Source: Paenibacillus polymyxa
Lineage (GTDB): Bacteria; Bacillota; Bacilli; Paenibacillales; Paenibacillaceae
Direction: 5' to 3'
DNA length: 64,000 nucleotides
Assembly: GCF_015710975.1 (NCBI RefSeq)
Contig: NZ_CP049783.1
Span: 744,001 to 808,000, forward strand
Below the pieces are notes generated by a model. It made no database searches, was not told the origin of the DNA, and saw nothing but the letters and a program-made list of their open reading frames with translations. Positions 16,920 through 24,408 of this stretch are shown piece by piece (the stretch's first letter is position 1; every line of letters starts with the position of its first letter). Position numbers and translations under genes: made by a program.

Positions 16920-17513
16920 TTACATATAACGCTGAGCCAGCACATCAATATGTACGGCATGGGTGCCTGCACCGATTGCAGCAAACTTCCATTCGTCGTT
17001 ATGGCGATAGAGTTCTCCGCAGATCAGTGCAGTCATTCCCTCAAAATTATCAGATAAATTAAACGTCACCAGTTCCTTAGAATTAGCACCGTCCAGAATG
17101 CGGATATACGCTTTCTCGATCATGCCGAAATCCTGTTTCCGGTTTACGCAATCATATATATTCACAACAACAAGCACTTTATCGACATTGGCCGGAATCC
17201 GTGCCAGGTCAATCATAATTTGTTCATCATCGCCGTCACCTTGTCCGGTCAGATTATCACCGGAATGCACGACTGAGCCGCACGGGCTTTTTTTATTATG
17301 GAAGCATACTACATTGTCAGATTGAGTTAGTTTCCCGTTGGCATCCAGCAAAATGGCAGAAGCATCACAATCAATATTGGGTTGCTTCTTGAAACCAAAA
17401 AATCCTTTGGACTGCACGGGGTCCCATCCCAATCCGGCTATAACCTTGGTTAGTCCTGTGTTTCCCTTGGTCAAATCAATTTTCTGGCCCTTGACCAGAT
17501 TAATTACAGCCAC
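16920..17513 (-). CDS. terD: TerD family protein (first paralogue)
   Basis: 197 aa from a GTG start with GGGAGG upstream. It is the most divergent of the three: a GFFGFKKQPNIDC insertion near residue 36 and Cys residues not found in the others (DCDASAI, VCFHNKKSPCGS, DCVNRK). The Ca2+ loop HSGDNLTGQGDGDDEQ is intact. The insertion resembles one in the TerA-like domain of the 14317-15582 protein (QSKGFFSRGSKGVDLDLG). It lies 28 bases after the TerB gene. Confidence 0.9.
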   Translation of the reverse strand: MAVINLVKGQKIDLTKGNTGLTKVIAGLGWDPVQSKGFFGFKKQPNIDCDASAILLDANGKLTQSDNVVCFHNKKSPCGSVVHSGDNLTGQGDGDDEQIMIDLARIPANVDKVLVVVNIYDCVNRKQDFGMIEKAYIRILDGANSKELVTFNLSDNFEGMTALICGELYRHNDEWKFAAIGAGTHAVHIDVLAQRYM

Positions 17514-17541
17514 TGATTAACACACCTCCCTTCCATAAAAT

Positions 17542-17988
17542 TTACAGACTAAATTCAGACGGATTCAAACCAAGCGCACCACAAATCTCAGCAACAATCC
17601 GTTGCTCATTGGCATCAAAGTCACCGTCAGCTGCACCAATGGCACTGCATACGCCGACGACAAGTCGACCTACTTCAGGCTTGCCTTTTAATTTACCAAT
17701 CGCTTTTAACGCTTCCTGTTTGCCGATTTCAGGTGAAAATTCAAAGTTTGCTACATAGTGATTGAAACGGTTGATGACCTCACCCATATCAAACACTTTC
17801 AATTCCTCACTGATATTTATGTATCCGGCCATTTTTGTTTTTTCTTCCGGACTAATAGTACCGTCGGCAAATGCCACTAATGCACAACCTGCAACAACAG
17901 CTTCCATAAAATCTTTGTTCTTAAATTTCTTAACCTGGTCGCCCAGTCCTTTTTTAGTTGTATTCAACCAATTTTTAAATGTACTCAT
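17542..17988 (-). CDS. terB: TerB family protein
   Basis: 148 aa. The start is the ATG at 17988, six bases after GGAGGG; a GTG at 18000 falls inside that site. The TerB domain carries paired acidic motifs, FADGTISPEEKTKMAGY and AADGDFDANEQRIV, at the ends of its helical repeat; these are metal-binding acidic loops in TerB. It is the first gene of the ter operon. Family models place TerB at the membrane face with TerC, recruiting TerD proteins. Confidence 0.9.
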   Translation of the reverse strand: MSTFKNWLNTTKKGLGDQVKKFKNKDFMEAVVAGCALVAFADGTISPEEKTKMAGYINISEELKVFDMGEVINRFNHYVANFEFSPEIGKQEALKAIGKLKGKPEVGRLVVGVCSAIGAADGDFDANEQRIVAEICGALGLNPSEFSL

Positions 17989-18478
17989 ATTTCCCTCCAC
18001 AATTACGTATTTGGGTATAATCTATCCTAGTTAATTTCTTCCTTTACTATAACCTGAATTACGATCTTATTCTACAATAATATACAAAAATGCGGTAAAT
18101 CCGATCTACCTTTTGTAGGTATCCTCTCTATCTTTAGCCCTATTTTTTGTCGAAAGTATCCCTTCCATTATCACCCATTTGATAACGCAAATGCAAGTTT
18201 GTAGAATGGTAGACTTCTATGGATATGCAACAAAATACAGTTGCTATTCTACATATACGGTTTTGCTAAGGTAAACGTTGCACATACTTGCGGATCACAG
18301 CATACAAAAATAGCGTCGACCAAATTTAGGACGACGCTATTTTCACTTCAATCTATTAGGTTCGGTCGTATATAGCTACTCTTTTAATTCCGAAGCTGAA
18401 AACCTCTATCTAATGTAGGATATCTCTTTCACGTTGTTTAAACAAGTGACACACGCAGTCTACCCATCTTGCATTTTA
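17989..18478. other. Intergenic region upstream of the ter operon
   Basis: 490 bases without a convincing gene on either strand. It holds the terminator at 18307-18343 and should hold the ter promoter between about 18010 and 18300. I looked for a sigma-W type promoter (TGAAAC / CGTA), which drives the B. subtilis yceC-H genes, and did not find a clear one. A small palindrome (ACCTAC AAAA GGTAG, on the - strand near 18105-18120) could be an operator. Confidence 0.5.
18307..18343. terminator. Intrinsic terminator after the kinase-regulator gene
   Basis: Perfect 12-bp stem AAAATAGCGTCG (18307-18318) with CGACGCTATTTT (18332-18343), 13-base loop, followed by a T-run on the - strand. It terminates the gene at 18479-20263 before the ter operon. 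Confidence 0.88.
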
Positions 18479-20263
18479 TTAATAGTCTGTAAGCAACTCT
18501 GTTTTAGCTTTTTCAATTGCTTCGTCACGGCTCTGCACTTGCATTTTTGAGTATATGGTCGAAATATAGTTTCGAACCGTTCCTTCAGACAAGTGAACCT
18601 TGCTTGCAATTGCTTTATAACGGTGTCCTTCAGTTAAACAATGCAGAATTTCCAACTCCCGCTCTGTCAGTCCATAAGGATTCTTCATCGTCCCTGTCAT
18701 TTGCTGAAACAATGTACTTGCTACTTCTTGGGTTATCATCGTTCCTCCGTGATGCACTAGCCGTATTGTATTAGCCAGCTCTCTTGGATCAATTGATTTT
18801 AGTACATAACCTTCAGCACCCAAAGCAAGTGATTTCGTAGCATACGAAATGTCATCAAAGGTGGTGATCATAATTACACGTATGTTAGGCCAGCTTTCTT
18901 TAATTAGCTTCGTCGCAGTAATACCGTCCATCTGGGGCATATGTACATCCATTAATACAACGTCTGGCGGGTCGCTGGCACATTGATCTACAGCAACGTT
19001 TCCGTCTTCCGCCGTTTGAATTCGAAAATCAGGTTCGTTTTTGAGCAACAGGCCTAAACTGTCCCGAATGAGTAATTGATCATCCACCAACAATACCTTG
19101 ATCTCTGGATTACTAACATCTGTATCCTGAAGCAATGGTATAGAACAGGTCACAATCGTTCCTTCGCCTTCTTTGGAATGAAGGTATAGCTTGCCTTGAA
19201 GAGACGAAAGCCGCTCTTTCATTCCTGAAAGACCAAACCCGAACTTAATTTCGTCACTTCCCTTCCCATTGTCCTGCACCTGCAAAATGATCTGGTTATG
19301 GTCGTAGTGAAGAAGCACCTGAATAGAATTGGCATGCCCATGTCGGCTGGCATTAGTCAATAATTCTTGTAAACAGCGGTACAAGGTCAGTTTTGACTGT
19401 TTTATGACAGGAAGCGGCTCCCCCATCGTTCTGAACACAACTCGAATGGCAGTATTCTTTTTAAATTCATTAATGATATTTAGCAAGGATAGATCCAAAG
19501 ATGGATCCTCCTCCATAGGGTCCATCTGATGAACTTGCTTTCGGATATCTTCGAGCCCTGTGCGACCAAGTTGAAGAACAGACTGCAATCTTTCAGTCCC
19601 CTCTTCAGAAGAGATATAAGGCCGTAATGTTTCCATACCTAAGATAATGGAAGTGAATGTATGGCCAATCGAGTCATGCAGCTCGCGAGCCATGCGGTAT
19701 CTTTCTTCCAATAGTGTCATTTGTTCAACCTGAGTCGAATACTGCTCCAGGGTTTGATACTGCTTTTTTATTAATTCGAGTTTTTGTTTGATCCGATCTA
19801 TAGAACGAAATGCCATTTGTAATCCGAAACCAATACCGTATACAAACGAAGCATCCACTAGGTTCTGGAATACGTCTTCTATCGTCCAATGAAACGCCCC
19901 TCTTCCTCCCAGGCAAAACATCACCAACGCAAGAGGTAAAGTTACCGCATGTGAACGGCCACGGCTATAAAACGAAATCGTAAAAACAGCTGGCAGAAAC
20001 AGTCGGACAAGCTCATATTGATGAGCAAATAGCAAAGAAATTCCACCCACTAGAAATACTTCCGCCAACAAATACCAGCGGTAATGAATTCGATCAATGA
20101 ACAAAGGTATTGAATAGCAAACGAGAACAGAGATAAATACAACAGTGAAAGGGAAAGATGGGCGGTCTTGATACGATAGCAAAACAAAGCAAATCAACCA
20201 CAAGATTCGGAATACAGCAACAATCCATTCCTGCCAAGACCAGCGCATATTGCATCCAAGCAT
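18479..20263 (-). CDS. Fused sensor histidine kinase / NarL-type response regulator
   Basis: 594 aa, one frame. Residues 1-160 hold five to six hydrophobic segments. A coiled coil leads to the HisKA_3 phosphoacceptor box ELHDSIGHT (His about 195), then an HATPase with LQVQDNGKG (about 328) and GFGLSGMKERL. Without any stop or ATG the chain continues into a receiver (VLLVDDQ about 390, phosphoryl Asp in LMDVHMPQMDG about 436) and a LuxR-type helix-turn-helix (LTERELEILHCL about 537). Two-component genes of this type (DesK/DesR, LiaS/LiaR, LnrJ/LnrK) are normally separate. A DNA-binding output tethered to the membrane is unusual. It is divergent from an ABC exporter that it probably controls. 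Confidence 0.9.
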   Translation of the reverse strand: MLGCNMRWSWQEWIVAVFRILWLICFVLLSYQDRPSFPFTVVFISVLVCYSIPLFIDRIHYRWYLLAEVFLVGGISLLFAHQYELVRLFLPAVFTISFYSRGRSHAVTLPLALVMFCLGGRGAFHWTIEDVFQNLVDASFVYGIGFGLQMAFRSIDRIKQKLELIKKQYQTLEQYSTQVEQMTLLEERYRMARELHDSIGHTFTSIILGMETLRPYISSEEGTERLQSVLQLGRTGLEDIRKQVHQMDPMEEDPSLDLSLLNIINEFKKNTAIRVVFRTMGEPLPVIKQSKLTLYRCLQELLTNASRHGHANSIQVLLHYDHNQIILQVQDNGKGSDEIKFGFGLSGMKERLSSLQGKLYLHSKEGEGTIVTCSIPLLQDTDVSNPEIKVLLVDDQLLIRDSLGLLLKNEPDFRIQTAEDGNVAVDQCASDPPDVVLMDVHMPQMDGITATKLIKESWPNIRVIMITTFDDISYATKSLALGAEGYVLKSIDPRELANTIRLVHHGGTMITQEVASTLFQQMTGTMKNPYGLTERELEILHCLTEGHRYKAIASKVHLSEGTVRNYISTIYSKMQVQSRDEAIEKAKTELLTDY

Positions 20264-20406
20264 GTAAGTACCCCATTCTTCTTAAATTAAGGTAATTTTT
20301 TCAATCTTTTCACATCATAACAAGGTCATGACATTTTGTCACTAGGGAGTATGACTGCACTCCTGATACTTTATAGACAATCAAACTGTTGGCGGGGAGG
20401 GAATCG
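20264..20406. promoter_or_regulatory. Divergent promoter/operator region of ABC exporter and kinase-regulator
   Basis: 143 bases between divergent genes. It contains the inverted repeat GGGAGT-N8-ACTCCT near 20345-20364 and an overlapping GTCATGACATTTTGTCAC near 20325-20342, both good candidates for dimeric NarL-type regulator sites. A TTGTCA sequence at about 20337 and TATAGA at about 20372 could be promoter parts, but the spacing is too long for one sigma-A promoter. Confidence 0.4.
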
Positions 20407-21321
20407 TTGTTGTCACTATTACAGATTCGTAATTTAAGTAAAAAGATTGGAAAGAAAACCATTGTTGAAGGACTGTCCTTGGATGTAAAGGCGGGGGAAA
20501 TCATGGGTCTTGTTGGCCCAAATGGAGCGGGCAAGACGACCACTATTCGGATGATCGTGGGGTTAAGTTCAAAATCGGGAGGCCAGGTATTTATCCACGG
20601 CCAAGATATTGATCGCTCCTTTGAAAAGGCAATGAGACATGTTGGAGTTATCGTCGAAAATCCAGATCTGTACAAATATTTATCCGGCTATGACAATCTG
20701 ATTCATTTCTCAAGAATGTCTCCAGGGGTTTCTTCGGAACGTATTCAGGAAGTAATCTCGCTCGTCGGACTTGAGGACAGCATTGATAAGAAAGTGGGAA
20801 CTTACTCTCTAGGAATGAAGCAGCGACTGGGATTAGCCGTTGTACTGGCCCATAAACCTTCCTTACTTGTACTTGATGAGCCTACCAATGGTTTAGACCC
20901 AGCAGGAATAAGAGAGCTTCGGGAACATTTAATCAATCTGTCTCAAAAAGAAGGCGTTGGTGTTCTTATTTCTAGCCATCTTATGGCTGAAATGGAACTG
21001 ATGTGTGATCAGGTAGCGATTTTAAATAAGGGAAAACTGATTGGTATCCATAATGTAGCTGAGATGATGGATAATCGGCTTGCTCCTGTTCGGTTTGAAG
21101 TAGACAGACCCGAATTGGCTCTTCCTGTATTCCAGTCCATGCTGGCGGGGAAAGAAATTATTGCAGATCAACAAACTCTACAAGTTGACATTACAAAGGA
21201 TCAAATTCCGGGTATTACAAAGAAACTTATGGATACGGGGGTGAACATATACAGCGTTCAGATTACGAAACAGACACTAGAGGATAAATTCATTGAAATC
21301 ACAGGGGGAATTGAAAAGTGA
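20407..21321 (+). CDS. ABC transporter ATP-binding protein (BcrA/LnrL type)
   Basis: About 304 aa from TTG at 20407, six bases after GGGGAGG; an earlier TTG at 20389 overlaps that site. Walker A GPNGAGKTT (about 38-46), signature YSLGMKQRL, Walker B LLVLDEPTNGLD and the H-loop SSHLM are intact. The C-terminal extension is typical of drug/bacteriocin exporter ATPases (BcrA, NatA, LnrL). Such transporters with a NarL-type two-component system respond to and remove bacitracin-like peptides, linearmycins or other envelope agents. The stop overlaps the permease start (GTGA). It may protect against the lipopeptide made next door. Confidence 0.92.
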   Translation: MLSLLQIRNLSKKIGKKTIVEGLSLDVKAGEIMGLVGPNGAGKTTTIRMIVGLSSKSGGQVFIHGQDIDRSFEKAMRHVGVIVENPDLYKYLSGYDNLIHFSRMSPGVSSERIQEVISLVGLEDSIDKKVGTYSLGMKQRLGLAVVLAHKPSLLVLDEPTNGLDPAGIRELREHLINLSQKEGVGVLISSHLMAEMELMCDQVAILNKGKLIGIHNVAEMMDNRLAPVRFEVDRPELALPVFQSMLAGKEIIADQQTLQVDITKDQIPGITKKLMDTGVNIYSVQITKQTLEDKFIEITGGIEK

Positions 21322-22253
21322 TTCAGTTAATTCGCAATGAAAACATGAAGATTTATAAGCGTAAACGTACCTGGCTTATCATCATACTGCTTATTTTGTA
21401 TGTATTAATCCAGATGGCTAATTTAAAAAGTTCTGGTATGACTGAGTACAATGAAGGCTGGAAAACACTCTTACAGCATGAAAATTCAAAGCTAACGAGA
21501 GATGCAGCAAAGTCAGACGCTCTACCCATTGAGAAAAAAATGGCAGCAGAAAAAATTTTGATGAATCAGTATTATTTGGACCATAACATCGCTCCTCAAT
21601 CCAATGCTTGGAGTTTTACAGTGAGCCAATCCAGAAATTTAATTGTAGGTATCTCTCTTTTAGCTCTTATCGTGGCTGGCGATATTGTAGCCTCTGAGTT
21701 TTCTGCCGGTACAATCAAATTTTTACTGACACGTTCAGCTACACGCTCAAAAATTTATTTTTCTAAATATATTGCAACTCTCTTGTTTGGAATATTTTTG
21801 GTTTTGCTTACTTTTCTGGCTGCCATATTTTTCGGTGGATTAATGTTTGGCTTTAAGGGGATCGGCGATCCCTACTTCTTCGTCAAGGATCAAACCATTC
21901 AGCAGGCAGATATGATTCAAGCCTTGTTAGGAGGGTTCTTATTTAATATACCTTTTATGGTTATCGTGTTGACATTTGCATTTATGATTTCTGCAGCATT
22001 TCGCAGTGTTACATTTTCTATTGTGTTCTCTATGCTGGCAGCTATAGCAGGATTCGTCCTGAGTATCACCATGAATGGATGGCCTTGGACAAAATACTTT
22101 GTGTTTTCCAGTACAGATCTCAATCCTTATTTTTTTGGAACGACGCCAGTGGAAGGAATGACCTTGGGCTTCTCACTGTTCCTCCTTCTACTTCATCTGG
22201 TCGCTATGCATCTCGTTTCATATCCTATTTTTACAAAACGGGATGTAATCTAA
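21318..22253 (+). CDS. ABC-2 type exporter permease
   Basis: 311 aa, GTG start overlapping the ATPase stop. It has six hydrophobic segments: one near residues 17-33 followed by a large extracytoplasmic loop (about 34-105), then five more from about 108 on. The family motif GDIVASEFSAGTIKFLLTRS (about 121-140) marks ABC-2 permeases of the BcrB/YfiM kind. It forms the membrane half of the exporter with the ATPase upstream. The lipoprotein 35 bases downstream is probably in the same transcript. Confidence 0.88.
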   Translation: MIQLIRNENMKIYKRKRTWLIIILLILYVLIQMANLKSSGMTEYNEGWKTLLQHENSKLTRDAAKSDALPIEKKMAAEKILMNQYYLDHNIAPQSNAWSFTVSQSRNLIVGISLLALIVAGDIVASEFSAGTIKFLLTRSATRSKIYFSKYIATLLFGIFLVLLTFLAAIFFGGLMFGFKGIGDPYFFVKDQTIQQADMIQALLGGFLFNIPFMVIVLTFAFMISAAFRSVTFSIVFSMLAAIAGFVLSITMNGWPWTKYFVFSSTDLNPYFFGTTPVEGMTLGFSLFLLLLHLVAMHLVSYPIFTKRDVI

Positions 22254-22288
22254 ATCTATACTAACTATTCTGAAACGGAGTGATTGTA

Positions 22289-22987
22289 ATGAAATGGCTC
22301 ACTACTTTAGTGATGATCTCAATGTTACTGTTAATTGCAGCCTGTTCATCCAAACCTGCAACATCTTTAAACAAGGAACTTGAATTATCATCTGCCGGTA
22401 TTTCCAGCTTAGTTCTAGATAATAGCAACGGTCAAATTGAAGTTGTCGGAAACAAGAATACAGATAAAATACAAGCCAGTGTCGTTGCTAATGGCAGCAA
22501 CATGGATAAGCTAAAATTAAGTCTGGAGGGAGAAGATGGTATAGCTACTCTTAATACTTTTTTCGAGGGACAATTCATGTCAACAGGTCCCCAAACAGTT
22601 GATGTCAAGCTAACCATTCCGGAAAAAATGAAACTAGAAATTAAACATCCGCATAGAGATGGAGATATTCAAGTAACGAATTTAGCCTCGGATGTAAGCA
22701 TTGAAAATGTGAATGGTAATATCACGCTTAAAGAAATCGGTGGAGCCATTGATTTAACCAACAGAGATGGTGGGATTACTATTCAAAATAGCTCATCTGA
22801 TGTCAATATTGAAAATGTAAACGGACATATTCAAGCAGATAAAATAGGGGGTACTGCATATATTGAGTTAGGTGACGGCTCTCTGGATATTGATCAAGTT
22901 GCAAAAGATGTTGTCATTATTCAGAGCGGCAATGGAAAAGTAAGCATCGGTGATGTGAAGGGGAAAGTGACTCAAAGCAAAAAATAA
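22289..22987 (+). CDS. DUF4097-like lipoprotein
   Basis: 232 aa from the ATG at 22289 (GGAG eight bases before). The signal peptide ends in the lipobox IAAC (Cys about 19). The mature part is a repetitive beta structure with units such as VSIENVNGNI, VNIENVNGHI and TNRDGGITIQNS, typical of DUF4097 'putative adhesin' beta-solenoids. Proteins of this group often accompany envelope-stress regulators and ABC exporters in Bacillales, for instance next to Lia-type systems. It may sense or shield against membrane-active peptides on the outer face. It is the last gene of the three-gene unit. Confidence 0.8.
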   Translation: MKWLTTLVMISMLLLIAACSSKPATSLNKELELSSAGISSLVLDNSNGQIEVVGNKNTDKIQASVVANGSNMDKLKLSLEGEDGIATLNTFFEGQFMSTGPQTVDVKLTIPEKMKLEIKHPHRDGDIQVTNLASDVSIENVNGNITLKEIGGAIDLTNRDGGITIQNSSSDVNIENVNGHIQADKIGGTAYIELGDGSLDIDQVAKDVVIIQSGNGKVSIGDVKGKVTQSKK

Positions 22988-22999
22988 CTGAAAGACCAA

Positions 23000-23022
23000 A
23001 AGGCCAACATAAGTTGGCCTTT
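23000..23022. terminator. Hairpin between convergent genes
   Basis: Perfect stem AAGGCCAAC / GTTGGCCTT with a 4- to 5-base loop, between the convergent lipoprotein and MFS genes. Short A/T tracts on each side allow termination from both directions. Confidence 0.8.
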
Positions 23023-23071
23023 CCATTAACATCAGGTCCTTCAATCACATCATCATGGGCAGAAATTCAGT

Positions 23072-24379
23072 TTATAATGCTGATACTCGTTCTTTTTCAC
23101 CTACGCTATTAAGGACTGGTTCGGCATTTTGACTGAAAAAGTTACGTAATGCTTTGTTCTTATGAGCCATGATACCCATCACCAGAGCAACTATTCCCGA
23201 TGCCAGAGGAAGGTATACCCAATGGATTCTATCCAATAGTATTCCGTACAACCCGATTCCGAGCGGAGTTGCTAGCATAGTGATCGAGCTGATTACACCA
23301 AACACCCCGGCTCTAATATGTTCTGGAGTATACAGCTGCACATAAGATATCATGGGAACATTGCTCATTGAATTAAAAAATCCGGTTACCGCCAAAATCA
23401 TAATGAAGATGAACGTCATCTGTATCAGGCTTCCTGATGTTGAGGGAAACAATAATGGGAAACACCATGTTAGGAATAAGATGGCTTGAAGCTGAAACAG
23501 GATAAATATTTTGGTAATAACAAATTGATGTACTTTCCGACGTGAAACCACAATGGCTCCCGCGATGACTCCTACGAACCAGGCTCCTTGAATAACAGAT
23601 AGTTGCTGAGCTGAAAGTTGAAGTTCCTGATAAGTCACATACGGCAGCACAACCTGGACTAATGGAGCGAGCATAAAATTGATACCAACAAAGATAACAA
23701 GTAAATACATTATGGCTTTTTGCTTGTTTATATACGCAAACACATCTTTGACACTGTCTAAATAACTTGAGGATACCGTTTGTTCATCAGTTTTCCTAAA
23801 TTGTAACCATAGTTGCATCAATCCGGCCGAAATAAATGTTATTCCGTTAATCATCACAATCGTTTCCAAGCCCCAAGCTCGATAAGTTATGGCACCCAGG
23901 ATCGGACCCAGTACATTTATGATTGCTCCTATACTTTGATAGGAAGAGTTTACGCTATGAACGTTGTCTCTTTCCACTAAGTTAGGAATTGAGGCGTTCA
24001 GCGTTAAGAACGTAAATGATTGAATAAGGCTTAATATAACGGAGAACACGGCAAGCAACATAACATTGGTTGAATCCAACAAGAAAATGGGTAAAAAGAT
24101 TAGTAGCGCTATTCCGCTTAATATTTCGGTTATGACAAGCACTTTCTTCTTATTGCTCCGGTCTATAACTACACCTGCAAAAATATTGACAAATACTCCG
24201 GGCAGAATGGACAAGCCTAACACCATTGAAAATACAGTGGCCGATCCGGTGATATCCAAAATATATAGACTTAAAGCAAACTTAAAAATCGAACTTCCTA
24301 GCTCCGATATAAGCCTGGTTACTGAAAAAATAAATAGATTCCGGCGAGCATAAAACGAAAATTCCTTTGGCTGATTCAT
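23072..24379 (-). CDS. MFS efflux transporter of the lipopeptide cluster
   Basis: 435 aa with about 12 membrane segments. It resembles the MFS_3/macrolide-efflux group: RLISELGSSIFKFALSLYIL at the first helix, the loop GVVIDRSNKKKVLVITEI between helices 2 and 3, and PNLVERDNVHSVNSSYQSIG in the central region. It begins 29 bases after the NRPS 3 stop on the same strand, so it is probably cotranscribed with it. Export of the lipopeptide is the likely job. The ABC exporter across the terminator may give a second route. Confidence 0.85.
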   Translation of the reverse strand: MNQPKEFSFYARRNLFIFSVTRLISELGSSIFKFALSLYILDITGSATVFSMVLGLSILPGVFVNIFAGVVIDRSNKKKVLVITEILSGIALLIFLPIFLLDSTNVMLLAVFSVILSLIQSFTFLTLNASIPNLVERDNVHSVNSSYQSIGAIINVLGPILGAITYRAWGLETIVMINGITFISAGLMQLWLQFRKTDEQTVSSSYLDSVKDVFAYINKQKAIMYLLVIFVGINFMLAPLVQVVLPYVTYQELQLSAQQLSVIQGAWFVGVIAGAIVVSRRKVHQFVITKIFILFQLQAILFLTWCFPLLFPSTSGSLIQMTFIFIMILAVTGFFNSMSNVPMISYVQLYTPEHIRAGVFGVISSITMLATPLGIGLYGILLDRIHWVYLPLASGIVALVMGIMAHKNKALRNFFSQNAEPVLNSVGEKERVSAL

Positions 24380-24408
24380 GAGATCCCCCTATTCGGTTAG
24401 GGCAAGAG

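Noticed and set aside
17989..18300. Sigma-W promoter before the ter operon
   Set aside because: The TGAAAC and CGTA elements expected from B. subtilis yceC-H were not found at the right spacing.
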